Assembly: GCF_048892425.1 (NCBI RefSeq)
Contig: NZ_JBLZHU010000001.1
Span: 186,001 to 250,000, forward strand
Source: Pacificispira sp002696645
Lineage (GTDB): Bacteria; Pseudomonadota; Alphaproteobacteria; UBA8366; Aestuariispiraceae
Length of the DNA stretch: 64,000 bases
Direction of reading: 5' to 3'
Under the pieces are notes generated by a model that saw nothing but the letters and a program-made list of their open reading frames with translations, had not been told where the DNA came from and did not search any database. The translations under genes were made by a program, and so were the position numbers. Below are positions 16,143 through 24,830 of this stretch, piece after piece (position 1 is the stretch's first letter; every line of letters begins with the position of its first letter).

Positions 16143-17051
16143 ATGGGAAAACACGCCTTCACAGAAGATCCAGAACATTGTCTGGCCTATCGGCGGATCA
16201 CAGTAGACCCTTTGCCGAGAATTTATGGCTTGGGTGATGCCTGGGATATGCCCGTTGTGCGCCACCGAAGCATTTTGGGGGAGGGGGCAGATTTCGCAGG
16301 TGTGTCACACTATGTGCTTACCTATCATATCTCAGGATCCCCCGTGCAACGTGCTGATCGTAAAGAATCAACCCAGCTTGCCAGAACCGGGTCCATTTCG
16401 TTGCAATTGCCAGGCAGTGGGGGAAGTTTCCGGTCCTTAGGCAATGGTGCGGTTGAATATGCGCATCTTTATTTCCAACAATCCCTGTTGGATGCGGCGT
16501 TAGAGACAGTGTCTGTTACGTCTCAGAAGCAGCCAAAAGAAGACTTTTTTGGTCTGGTAGATATCACATGGCAGCGGGATATTATGACCTATCTGGAACG
16601 GGCCAAAGACACGCTGTGTCCACCAACAACGTTGGAAATGGACGCGCGGGCCATCGTTTTGATCCAGGGATTATTGCGGGTTGTTGAAGGAACGGCTCTT
16701 CAGAACACTGCAGTTTTGCAGGCGGGCCTGAAGGAACGGGAAGTAAGCAAAATCAAACAATACCTGCTGTCCCGTTTGAACGAAAAAATTCGCCTGAACG
16801 ACATGGCGGAGATTGCCGGTTTCAGCCCCTATCATTTTGCCAGAAAGTTTAAGGCCACAACCGGTGAAACCCCGAATGCGTATCTGATGAGAATACGCCT
16901 TTCCCAGGCCGTTAAGTTACTAAGGGAGACGCAGATGCCCATTTCGGAAATCGCGTTTCAGGTTGGTTTTTCCAGTCAGTCCCATCTGACACGACGCTTG
17001 AAAGAGGAATATGGATTGCCACCCGCAAAGCTGCGAAATGCTGAGCATTAA
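16143..17051 (+). CDS. AraC family transcriptional regulator
   Basis: About 302 residues. The C-terminal 100 residues contain two helix-turn-helix motifs: LNDMAEIAGFSPYHFARKFK and the second around MPISEIAFQVGFSSQSHLTR, followed by the usual YGLPPAKLR tail. The N-terminal part is a sensor domain without a clear name. An in-frame GTG at 16110 is possible, but the ATG is nearer to typical starts (GMGKHAF). The gene diverges from the isochorismatase-XapX-amidohydrolase-DoxX-YoaK unit and likely regulates it in response to the substrate of that pathway. Confidence 0.9.
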   Translation: MGKHAFTEDPEHCLAYRRITVDPLPRIYGLGDAWDMPVVRHRSILGEGADFAGVSHYVLTYHISGSPVQRADRKESTQLARTGSISLQLPGSGGSFRSLGNGAVEYAHLYFQQSLLDAALETVSVTSQKQPKEDFFGLVDITWQRDIMTYLERAKDTLCPPTTLEMDARAIVLIQGLLRVVEGTALQNTAVLQAGLKEREVSKIKQYLLSRLNEKIRLNDMAEIAGFSPYHFARKFKATTGETPNAYLMRIRLSQAVKLLRETQMPISEIAFQVGFSSQSHLTRRLKEEYGLPPAKLRNAEH

Positions 17052-17059
17052 GGCGGGCG

Positions 17060-18589
17060 TTACCCACCAACTGGCGCTGCGCCGCCCGCTTTAGTGTGGC
17101 TTTCGATATAGGCTGCGATGCGGTCACAGGCGTCGGCGGCTGTCGGTGGAGGTGTGTATTGTGCCAGTCGCTGTTGCCAGATTTTAGTGGCCCGTTCGGC
17201 AGAATGGACTGCGCCAGACTCCTCCCATGTGCCATGGTTTCGCAGGTCCGCCACCAGCGGCGCATAGAATGCCGTGCTGAACCGGGACATTGTATGGGCA
17301 GTGTCAAAGAAATGCCCGCCGGGTTGGACATCGCTGATCGCATCCCAGGCCAAGCTGTCATCGTCCTGAGGGAGTTGTGGGCACAGTTCGGCTAAGGTTT
17401 GCAATGCTTCCACATCGTTGATGAATTTCTCATAGCCGAAGGTCAGTCCCCCCTCTAGCCAGCCTGCAGCATGCACTGTCAGTGTCGCATGCCCCATCAT
17501 CGCAGCCCAAAGGCCCATATGGTTCTCTCCAGCGGCCTGCATGTCATTGGCATTGGAGGCAGATCCGGCGGCCGATCGCCAGGGCAGGCCGATATGGCGC
17601 GCCAATTGCCCGGACCCGATGGTCATTTGCATATGCGACGGCGTGCCAAAGGCAGGGGAGCCGGATTTCATATCGACATTGGACCCAAAACCACCATAGC
17701 TGACCGGGGCACCAGCGCGGGTGACTTGCGCCAGTGTGATGGCCGCCAGGGCTTCTGCATGTTGCAGCACCAGCGCCCCGGCAATGGAGACCGGTGCCAT
17801 GGCGCCCGCCAGACAAAAGGGGGTGATGATGCTCAATTGATTGGCACGGGCGAAATCAATGATGCCTTCGGCCATCGGGATATCAATCTGGCGTGGAGAA
17901 TTGGTGTTGATCACGGTGGAGGCCCAAACAGCGCTATCGAAGTCTGCGTCACTGAGGTCAAGAGCGAGGCGGATCAGTTCGAAACTCTCCATCGCCTGCG
18001 CTCGACCGCGCGCATAAACGAACATCAGCTTGTCGCCATAGGCCAGTTGCGTTTTCAGCGTGGCGTAATGCCGCAAATTGCTGGGAACATCCTGTGGCTC
18101 CACATTCGGTCCGAACATGTGCAGGACATCAAAGGACTGCACCAATTTGGTGATCTCCTCCAGATCACGCAGCGACCCTGGGCGTCGTCCCCGTGTTAAG
18201 TCTGTGGCATTGGGACAACCCGCTCCGGCGGCGAACAACATCGCGCCAGGTTCATACTGTTGATATCGTGCAGGGTTGGCACCGCGCATTTGAAAGGACT
18301 TAGGCGCCGTGGTCAGGGCCGCCTGTACGATATCGCGCCCGATCCGCACCATATGCGTGTCAGAATCAACCAGAGCACCGGCACTTTGCAAAAGCTCTCT
18401 GGCTTCCGAATGCAGGATTTTCATCCCCAATTCCTCCAGAACCCGCAAGGCTTTGTCATGAATGGCGGCGATGGTTTCGTCTGAGAAAACAGATTGTTGA
18501 GAAAAAGGATGGCGTAGCTGTCTGTAATCTGGCTGCCGGGCAATTGCTGCTACGGATCTTGATTTTCTGCCGCCGCGCCGTCTGTCCAT
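17060..18589 (-). CDS. Trimethylamine methyltransferase family protein (MttB-like, non-pyrrolysine), copy 1
   Basis: About 509 residues of the COG5598/MttB family. Conserved stretches include GAMLFAAGAGCPNATDL, AGAMAPVSIAGALVLQHAEA and SNVDMKSGSPAFGTPSHM, and the frame contains no internal amber codon, so it is a non-pyrrolysine member. Characterised relatives of this type (MtgB and others) demethylate glycine betaine or related quaternary amines to a corrinoid protein. No corrinoid protein or reductive activase gene lies in the window, so the methyl acceptor is unknown. It converges on the AraC gene. The ATG at 18589 has GGGGGA just upstream. The last 28 bases are copied at 11572-11599. Confidence 0.85.
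   Translation of the reverse strand: MDRRRGGRKSRSVAAIARQPDYRQLRHPFSQQSVFSDETIAAIHDKALRVLEELGMKILHSEARELLQSAGALVDSDTHMVRIGRDIVQAALTTAPKSFQMRGANPARYQQYEPGAMLFAAGAGCPNATDLTRGRRPGSLRDLEEITKLVQSFDVLHMFGPNVEPQDVPSNLRHYATLKTQLAYGDKLMFVYARGRAQAMESFELIRLALDLSDADFDSAVWASTVINTNSPRQIDIPMAEGIIDFARANQLSIITPFCLAGAMAPVSIAGALVLQHAEALAAITLAQVTRAGAPVSYGGFGSNVDMKSGSPAFGTPSHMQMTIGSGQLARHIGLPWRSAAGSASNANDMQAAGENHMGLWAAMMGHATLTVHAAGWLEGGLTFGYEKFINDVEALQTLAELCPQLPQDDDSLAWDAISDVQPGGHFFDTAHTMSRFSTAFYAPLVADLRNHGTWEESGAVHSAERATKIWQQRLAQYTPPPTAADACDRIAAYIESHTKAGGAAPVGG
17065..17092. repeat. 28-bp donor sequence, identical to 11572-11599
   Basis: The 3' end of the mttB-like gene here (plus-strand CACCAACTGGCGCTGCGCCG followed by CCCGCTTT) is identical to the edge of the rearranged repeat at 11572-11599. 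The flanks beyond these 28 bases differ. Confidence 0.9.
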
Positions 18590-18674
18590 TGTTCCCCCTA
18601 AGTGTCGCACTGATCTTCCCAATCGGGAGACCATACGCTATAGCCTGATCATAGTTCAAAGAGGATTTGTGGCG

Positions 18675-19292
18675 ATGGAAGTCTCTGGATTTATCACGTA
18701 TGCGGTTGCACTGGGGATTGCTGTGGCTATTCCCGGTCCCGGCGTGATCGCGCTTGTGGCCCGATCTTTAGGGGCTGGTTATCGTCCGACCCTGCCTATG
18801 ATGATGGGCATGGCACTGGGGGATGTGGTGTATCTGACCGCTGCGGTGCTGGGCCTGGCCTATATTGCCAGCACATTTGGGATGGTCTTTACGATCATTC
18901 GATATCTTGGCGCGGCCTATTTGCTGTTTCTGGCCTGGAAATTCTTTCAGGCGAAGCCAGAGACAAGTCAGTTCCAGACGCAGAGAGCGCAAGGGCCAAT
19001 TGTAAGCTTTCTGGGGGGCTTGGCGATTTCCTTAGGAAATCCAAAGGTGATTGTGTTTTATCTTGCGCTGTTGCCGACTTTTGTCGACCTGCGAAGCGTT
19101 ACGGGCTTGGATTTAGGTCTTCTGATTGGGCTTACATTCGTCGTATTGATACTTGTCCTGTTGCCCTATGTCATTCTGGCCGGGCGAGCGCGGACCTTAT
19201 TGCGCACACCAAAGGCATTGCGATTGCTTAATCGCACAGCAGCAGGATGCTTGACCGGGGCCGCAGTCGTCGTTGCAGCGAAATCAGCTTAA
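18675..19292 (+). CDS. LysE family amino-acid exporter
   Basis: About 205 residues with six hydrophobic segments. The first helix ends in the family signature AIPGPGVIALVARSLGAGYR (residues 18-37), and the middle contains GNPKVIVFYLALLPTF, where LysE/RhtB members carry the conserved NPK. These inner-membrane proteins export amino acids or similar compounds. AGAGGA is present nine bases before the ATG at 18675; GTG 18669 is an alternative. The stop overlaps the convergent ubiK-type gene by four bases. Confidence 0.9.
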   Translation: MEVSGFITYAVALGIAVAIPGPGVIALVARSLGAGYRPTLPMMMGMALGDVVYLTAAVLGLAYIASTFGMVFTIIRYLGAAYLLFLAWKFFQAKPETSQFQTQRAQGPIVSFLGGLAISLGNPKVIVFYLALLPTFVDLRSVTGLDLGLLIGLTFVVLILVLLPYVILAGRARTLLRTPKALRLLNRTAAGCLTGAAVVVAAKSA

Positions 19293-19645
19293 GAGGCGGG
19301 TTTGGCCGTCGGTTCAGCAGCCTTCGCCTTCACAGTCGTCTTCTTGACGCGCGCTTTCTTGGCAGGTGCCGCCTGCTTGGTACCTGATGCCTTTTCCAGC
19401 TTTGCCAGGCGGGCCTCAAGGTCTTTCACTACAACGGTCAGCTTTTCCTGTTCTTCCCGCGCACGGCGTGCCACGGCGGCCATGGCGTCGAATTCATCGC
19501 GGGGGACCAGATCCATATCGGACAACAGGCGTTCCACCCGCTGCCGCACCGCAGATTCCGCTTCCTGTTTCATGCCGCCCAGGGTGCCCATGGCACCACC
19601 GGCCACTTTCGCGACGTCGTCGAAGAATTTGCCTTTGGTCTGCAT
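19289..19645 (-). CDS. ubiK: Accessory factor UbiK family protein
   Basis: A 118-residue protein of the BMFP/UbiK type. After a short amphipathic N-terminus (FFDDVAKVAGGAMGTLGGMK) comes a coiled-coil region of about 65 residues, with RVERLLSDMDLVPRDEFDAM typical of the family, then a Lys/Ala-rich flexible tail. UbiK assists aerobic ubiquinone biosynthesis by binding UbiJ and lipids; here no ubi gene is adjacent. The ATG at 19645 fits the family length; the longer frame upstream is not convincing. Confidence 0.85.
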   Translation of the reverse strand: MQTKGKFFDDVAKVAGGAMGTLGGMKQEAESAVRQRVERLLSDMDLVPRDEFDAMAAVARRAREEQEKLTVVVKDLEARLAKLEKASGTKQAAPAKKARVKKTTVKAKAAEPTAKPAS

Positions 19646-19808
19646 GATACAGGCTCCCTGATTGCGAAGGACTAGTTGCCCTATACATATTCCTGATCCC
19701 CCTATAGGGCAATGGGGCGGGGTAATCGGGTGGGGCAATGGTTGCGGGCCCCGGTCTTGGGGATTATGAAGGAACCCTGTATTCAGTGTGTCAGGTTAGG
19801 AGAGCCGA

Positions 19809-20792
19809 ATGATCCTGGTAACCGGCGGTGCGGGCTTTATAGGGTCCAACCTTGTGGCGGCCCTGGCTGCCCGAGGGACGCGACAGATCGCAGTCTGTGA
19901 TCGCTTCGGCACGGATGCCAAATGGAAGAATGTTGCGAAGCATAAGATTGCCGCAACGATCCTGCCGGAAAACCTGATGGATTGGCTGGGGGAGAATGGT
20001 GGCAGCATTCACTGTGTCTTCCATATGGGCGCGATTTCCGCGACGACAGAGACGGATGTTGATGCGATTCTGGAAAACAATCTGAACCTGTCTATGAAGC
20101 TGTGGTATTGGTGTGCGGAAAATGATGTTCGCTTCATCTATGCCTCGTCTGCGGCGACCTATGGGAATGGGGCGCTGGGCTTTGACGATGATAATGACCC
20201 CCAGGCCCTGGCCGCATTGCGACCGTTAAATCCCTATGGCTGGTCAAAACAGTTATTTGATTGCAATGCCAGACGGTTGTCGGATCAAGGGGCGGCCCCG
20301 CCGCAATGGGCTGGGCTGAAGTTCTTTAATGTCTATGGCCCGAATGAGTATCACAAAGGCGGTATGCGGTCCGTCGTCCATCAGGTGTTTGGTCAGGTTC
20401 AGGAGACAGGACGCGCGACGCTGTTCCGCTCGCACCATCCAGATTATGAGGATGGTGGTCAGATGCGCGATTTCGTTTGGGTCCACGACTGCGTCAATTT
20501 GATGCTGTGGCTGTATGACAACGAACCCGTTTCCGGTATTTTTAATTGTGGGTCGGGCAAGGCCCGCAGTTTCCTGGACCTCGCACGGGCTGTCTTTGCC
20601 GCCATGGGCTTGCCCGAGGCGATTGATTGGCGCGACACGCCAGAGGAAATTCGCCGCCATTATCAATATTTCACAGAAGCGCGCATGGACCGCATCGTTC
20701 AGGCGGGCTATACTCTGCCCGCAACGACACTGGAATCGGGCGTTGCCTGCTATATTCGTGATTATCTGGCGACAGACGATCCGTACCGCTGA
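19809..20792 (+). CDS. hldD: ADP-L-glycero-D-manno-heptose 6-epimerase
   Basis: A 327-residue short-chain dehydrogenase/epimerase. It has the nucleotide-binding loop GGAGFIGSN (6-14), the HMGAISATTE motif typical of HldD, SSAATYG, and the catalytic YGWSK. It makes the heptose precursor of lipopolysaccharide inner core, in the cytoplasm, by epimerising C6. The second half carries KFFNVYGPNEYHKGGM and RDFVWVHD, also diagnostic. It opens a plus-strand unit followed after 16 bp by lgt. Length and motifs match HldD (RfaD) closely. Confidence 0.95.
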   Translation: MILVTGGAGFIGSNLVAALAARGTRQIAVCDRFGTDAKWKNVAKHKIAATILPENLMDWLGENGGSIHCVFHMGAISATTETDVDAILENNLNLSMKLWYWCAENDVRFIYASSAATYGNGALGFDDDNDPQALAALRPLNPYGWSKQLFDCNARRLSDQGAAPPQWAGLKFFNVYGPNEYHKGGMRSVVHQVFGQVQETGRATLFRSHHPDYEDGGQMRDFVWVHDCVNLMLWLYDNEPVSGIFNCGSGKARSFLDLARAVFAAMGLPEAIDWRDTPEEIRRHYQYFTEARMDRIVQAGYTLPATTLESGVACYIRDYLATDDPYR

Positions 20793-20808
20793 ATAAAGGC
20801 GACAGATT

Positions 20809-21633
20809 ATGGAACAAAGCGTCTGGATACATGATTTGGATCCGGTGATTTTCTCAATCGGCCCATTTGATCTTCGCTGGTACGCCCTGGCCTATATCGT
20901 AGGGCTGGTCGTCGGGTGGCGCTGGGGCATGCGATTGGCCGCAAAAAGCCCGCAAGCCATTCAGCCCGATCATGTTGATCGCTTCCTGAACTGGGCGGTA
21001 ATCGGGGTGATTGTCGGCGGGCGTTTGGGCGTTGTCTTGTTCTATCATCCAGCGGCTTACTTCGCGGACCCGATCCAGATTCTAATGGTCTGGAAGGGCG
21101 GGATGTCGTTCCATGGCGGGGTGCTGGGCGTCCTTGTGGCGATGCTGATTTTCGCCCGGATGAACAAGATTCCTTTGTTTTCCCTGACCGATATCGTCTG
21201 CACCGTAGCGCCCTTTGGCATCATGCTGGGGCGGATCGCCAATTTCATCAATGGGGAACATTGGGGACGTGTTACCGATGTGCCTTGGGCAATCGCATTT
21301 CCTCATTCCGGTGACTTGCTGCCCCGCCATCCCAGCCAGCTCTATGAATGTGCGATGGAAGGTGTGTTGCTGCTGACCATTCTGATCATCGTCCAGCGGC
21401 GGTTCAATGGATTGGCGCGCCCCGGGCTGCAATCTGGTGTGTTTCTGATTGGGTATGCCTGTGCGCGAATGGCGGGGGAAATCTTCCGCGAGCCTGAAAT
21501 CCTGATGCAGACATTGCCCTTTGGCACGACATGGGGCCAGTGGCTATCCCTTCCCATGCTGTTGGGCGGTGCCTATCTGGTCTATCGGGCCTTGCAGCAA
21601 GCGCCTTTGTCGAAATCCCCCAAGAAGGCTTAA
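20809..21633 (+). CDS. lgt: Prolipoprotein diacylglyceryl transferase
   Basis: A 274-residue inner-membrane enzyme with about seven helices. It moves diacylglycerol from phosphatidylglycerol to the lipobox cysteine of prolipoproteins. The key SFHGGVLG motif is at about 100-107, and the Lgt signature GRIANFINGEHWGR at about 142-155, followed by RHPSQLYE. The order hldD-lgt-midA-pgeF supports the assignment; the next gene begins after 26 bp. Confidence 0.97.
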   Translation: MEQSVWIHDLDPVIFSIGPFDLRWYALAYIVGLVVGWRWGMRLAAKSPQAIQPDHVDRFLNWAVIGVIVGGRLGVVLFYHPAAYFADPIQILMVWKGGMSFHGGVLGVLVAMLIFARMNKIPLFSLTDIVCTVAPFGIMLGRIANFINGEHWGRVTDVPWAIAFPHSGDLLPRHPSQLYECAMEGVLLLTILIIVQRRFNGLARPGLQSGVFLIGYACARMAGEIFREPEILMQTLPFGTTWGQWLSLPMLLGGAYLVYRALQQAPLSKSPKKA

Positions 21634-21659
21634 CAAAGCAAGTGACGGTACCGTATTCT

Positions 21660-22790
21660 ATGCCCGCTCAGACACCAGTCTCTGCCCTTATGACGCCTTG
21701 CGAGGAACATCTTCGCCGGCGCATTTTGCATGAAGGGCCGCTGACCATCGCTGATTTCATGGGGGATGCGTTGGGCCATCCTCAGCATGGCTATTATATC
21801 ACCCGCGATCCATTCGGGCGGGCAGGCGATTTCACGACGGCCCCGGAAATCTCTCAGATGTTTGGGGAATTGATTGGTTTGTGGTGCGCCGAAGTCTGGC
21901 AACAGATGGGGGCGCCTGATAAACTTCATCTGGTGGAAATTGGCCCTGGGCGCGGCACCTTGTCTGCCGATCTGCTGCGGGCGGGAAAACGTTTGCCGGG
22001 CTTCCTGAAGGCCAGTGATCTGCATCTGGTGGAAACCAGCCCAGTCCTGCGCGATGTTCAGGCCCGCAGTCTGGAACGCGCACCCGTGCCTGTATCCTGG
22101 CACAGTGATATCGCAACCCTGCCAGAAGATGCGCCCCTGTTGATCGTCGCGAATGAGTTCTTTGACGCCTTACCGATCCGTCAGATTCAGCGCGTTCAAG
22201 GCGGATGGCGGGAACGTTTGCTGGCGATTGACCCCCGAAACCATGCCTTGGCATTGACCCTTTCGCCGGGCCCTAGCGTCCTGGAGCCCTTGATCGATAA
22301 GACGCTGAGGGACCGCGCAAAGGTGGGCCGTGTGGTTGAACTGGCCCCCCTGGCCTGGCGTATAGCCGCGGATCTGGGGGCACGTTTGGCGGCCCAGGGC
22401 GGCGCGGCGCTGATCATCGATTACGGCTATGCGGGTCCCGCTACAGGCGATACCTTGCAGGCGGTGAAGGCACATAAGCCCTGTGGCGTTCTGGAAACAC
22501 CGGGGGAGGCGGACCTGACCGCCCATGTTGATTTCACGGCCCTGGCAAAAGCTGCGGCAGAAGCAGGCGCGCGCGTTTCGCCCTTGCGCACCCAGGGGGA
22601 TTTCCTGCGGGCGCTGGGCATTGAGATCCGTGCCCAGAATCTTATGAAGGTGGCATCCGGTTCAGGGGCGAAACAGATTGAAAGTGCACGCGATCGCTTG
22701 ATCGGGGCCGATGGAATGGGCACTCTGTTCAAAGTTCTGGGCCTTGCCGGTCCAATGACGCCCCTGTTGCCAGGTTTGGAGCCCGCCTGA
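21660..22790 (+). CDS. SAM-dependent methyltransferase, MidA/NDUFAF7 family
   Basis: About 376 residues of the DUF185/MidA family. GDFTTAPEISQMFGELIGLW near the start and the SAM-binding loop VEIGPGRGTLSADLL (around 90-104) are diagnostic, as is NEFFDALPIRQ. The mitochondrial orthologue methylates an arginine of a complex I subunit; in bacteria a similar target is only presumed. It sits 26 bp after lgt and 3 bp before pgeF, a conserved alphaproteobacterial order. ATG 21660 was used; ATG 21690 is a possible alternative. Confidence 0.92.
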   Translation: MPAQTPVSALMTPCEEHLRRRILHEGPLTIADFMGDALGHPQHGYYITRDPFGRAGDFTTAPEISQMFGELIGLWCAEVWQQMGAPDKLHLVEIGPGRGTLSADLLRAGKRLPGFLKASDLHLVETSPVLRDVQARSLERAPVPVSWHSDIATLPEDAPLLIVANEFFDALPIRQIQRVQGGWRERLLAIDPRNHALALTLSPGPSVLEPLIDKTLRDRAKVGRVVELAPLAWRIAADLGARLAAQGGAALIIDYGYAGPATGDTLQAVKAHKPCGVLETPGEADLTAHVDFTALAKAAAEAGARVSPLRTQGDFLRALGIEIRAQNLMKVASGSGAKQIESARDRLIGADGMGTLFKVLGLAGPMTPLLPGLEPA

Positions 22791-22793
22791 TCC

Positions 22794-23600
22794 ATGACCG
22801 ATGCGCCGATCCCCCTGCAGGATGATGCTTTATCTGGACTTTCAGGGATTGTGCATGGCTTTTTCACGCGAAAGGGCGGTGTCAGCCAGGGGATATTTGC
22901 CGGTCTGAATATCGGCCTGGGGTCTGCTGATGATCAGGCGGTGGTCGCGGACAATCGCGCCCGGGCCATGGCGGCCCTGGACTTACCCGCAAATGTCTTA
23001 AACACTTTATATCAGGTTCACAGCCCGGATGTGGTCGTGGTGGATCGGGCGTTTGATCCAGACGCTTTGCCCAAGGCGGATGGCATGGTGACCGACAGGC
23101 CTGGACTGGCCCTGGGGATCGCGACAGCAGATTGCGCACCGGTATTGTTTGCGGATGGTCGCGCGGGTGTTATCGGTGCCTGCCATTCCGGGTGGAAGGG
23201 CGCGATTGGTGGCGTCGTCCAGGCGACCGTGGCGGCGATGGAAAGCCTGGGGGCCAATCGATCCAATATCACGGCGGTTCTAGGCCCCTGCATTCATCAA
23301 CCCTCCTACGAGGTCGGACCTGAGTTTCAGGCGCAGTTTGTGGCCCAGGATCCCGCATTGGATCGTTTCTTTGTGTCCTCTGCGCAGGTCGGACATTTTC
23401 AGTTCGATCTGCCCGGATTTGTGCTGGATCGTATGCGGGTTAGCGGTGTTGGGCGTATTGCCCATATCGCGGAAGACACCTATGCCGATCCTGATCGCTT
23501 TTACAGCTTCCGTCGCGCGACGCACCGAAAAGAGCGCAACGCGGATGGTTCCATTGATTATGGGCGGTTACTGTCAGCAATTGCCCTTGTATCAGAATAG
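22794..23600 (+). CDS. pgeF: Peptidoglycan editing factor PgeF (YfiH, laccase-domain)
   Basis: A 268-residue cytoplasmic protein of the YfiH/Cu-oxidase_4 family. It carries the three conserved metal-site regions: ATADCAPVLF, CHSGWKGAIGG and LGPCIHQPSYEVG. PgeF prevents misincorporation of serine in peptidoglycan precursors; older annotations call it polyphenol oxidase or laccase. The gene starts 3 bp after midA and is followed after 11 bp by the M24-fold gene, so all are likely in one transcript. Confidence 0.93.
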   Translation: MTDAPIPLQDDALSGLSGIVHGFFTRKGGVSQGIFAGLNIGLGSADDQAVVADNRARAMAALDLPANVLNTLYQVHSPDVVVVDRAFDPDALPKADGMVTDRPGLALGIATADCAPVLFADGRAGVIGACHSGWKGAIGGVVQATVAAMESLGANRSNITAVLGPCIHQPSYEVGPEFQAQFVAQDPALDRFFVSSAQVGHFQFDLPGFVLDRMRVSGVGRIAHIAEDTYADPDRFYSFRRATHRKERNADGSIDYGRLLSAIALVSE

Positions 23601-23611
23601 GAGACCCCAAC

Positions 23612-24763
23612 ATGGCCGTTCATTTCAGCGTTGAAGAACTTGCCGCCCGTCGCGCCAAAGCCTGTGCGGCGATGCAGGATCAAGGTCTGGATGGCATGCT
23701 GATCTTCCTTCAGGAAAGCATGTATTGGCTCACCGGCTATGACACATTCGGCTTCTGCTTCTTTCAGGCATTCTATCTGGGGGCGGATGGGAAATTCTTC
23801 CTGTTGACGCGCGCGCCAGACCTGCGGCAGGCCCAGCATACCAGCGTTATTGAAGACATTCAGATCTGGGTCGACAAGGAAGGCGCACAACCCGCCCTGC
23901 AATTGCGCGACCTGCTGGACAGTTATGGCGCGAAGGGCAAGAAACTGGGCGTGGAGTATGAAGCCGCCGGCCTGACCGCCTATCGCGGAAAACAGGTTGA
24001 GGCGGCGCTGGACGGGTTCTGCACCCTTGTTCCCGCCAATGACCTGATCAGCCAGCAACGCATTGTGAAAAGCCCTGCTGAGCTGGATTGTATCCGGCGC
24101 GCCGGGGAATTGGCGGATGATGCCTATGACGCGGCGGTTGCCGTAACTGCGGCTGGCGTGGATGAAGGCCTTATTCTCTCGCGCATGCAAGGTGCTGTGT
24201 TTGAAGGCGGCGGTGATTATGCGGGCAATGAATTCATCATTGGGTCGGACCGGGATGCCTTGCTGTGCCGCTATAAATCAGGTCGTCGCGCCTTGTCGCC
24301 GAATGATCAACTGACATTGGAATGGGCGGGGTCCTATCGCCGCTATCACGCTGCAATGATGAATACCTTTATTATCGGCCAGCCTCAGCCGGAACATCTG
24401 CATATGTATGAGGCCGGAAAGGCCGCCTTGTTAGAATGTGAGGCGACGCTGAAGCCCGGCAATACGATGGGGGATGTATTTCAGGCCCATGCGACGGTGC
24501 TGGATTCCTATGGTCTGCGGGAACATCGGTTGAATGCCTGTGGCTATGGCATGAGCGCACGCTTTACGCCCTGCTGGATGGATTATCCGATGTTCTATGC
24601 GGATAATCCGGTGGTTCTGGCTTCCAATATGGCGTTTTTCATCCATATCATTATCGTAAATTCTGACAAAGGGCTGGCCATGTGTCTGGGGCGCAGTTCG
24701 ATCCTGGATGAAACCGGGTCAAAAACCGTGTCACGCAGTCCCCTGGACATGGTTCGTCTGTAG
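23612..24763 (+). CDS. M24 (pita-bread) family protein lacking metal ligands
   Basis: A 383-residue protein with an N-terminal creatinase-type domain (1-135) and a C-terminal pita-bread domain. At the places where aminopeptidase P and prolidase have their metal ligands it reads LEWAGSYRRYHAAMMNT instead of DxG...DxTRT, CGYGMS instead of GHGIG, and FIHIII instead of HIEPG. All five usual Asp/His/Glu ligands appear lost. Creatinase and some ectoine-hydrolase-type relatives likewise work without metal, so a metal-independent C-N hydrolase is plausible; a true peptidase is unlikely. It is the last gene of the hldD-lgt-midA-pgeF unit. Confidence 0.8.
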   Translation: MAVHFSVEELAARRAKACAAMQDQGLDGMLIFLQESMYWLTGYDTFGFCFFQAFYLGADGKFFLLTRAPDLRQAQHTSVIEDIQIWVDKEGAQPALQLRDLLDSYGAKGKKLGVEYEAAGLTAYRGKQVEAALDGFCTLVPANDLISQQRIVKSPAELDCIRRAGELADDAYDAAVAVTAAGVDEGLILSRMQGAVFEGGGDYAGNEFIIGSDRDALLCRYKSGRRALSPNDQLTLEWAGSYRRYHAAMMNTFIIGQPQPEHLHMYEAGKAALLECEATLKPGNTMGDVFQAHATVLDSYGLREHRLNACGYGMSARFTPCWMDYPMFYADNPVVLASNMAFFIHIIIVNSDKGLAMCLGRSSILDETGSKTVSRSPLDMVRL

Positions 24764-24830
24764 GTAGGATAAGGGAAGCGATCAGCGCCTATGCCGTGGC
24801 TTATTCAGATGGTGGTGGTCAGCCTGCTGC

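Noticed and set aside
17060..18589. Pyrrolysine-dependent trimethylamine methyltransferase
   Set aside because: The frame has no internal TAG codon, and there are no pyl genes in view; the same holds for 31030-32586.
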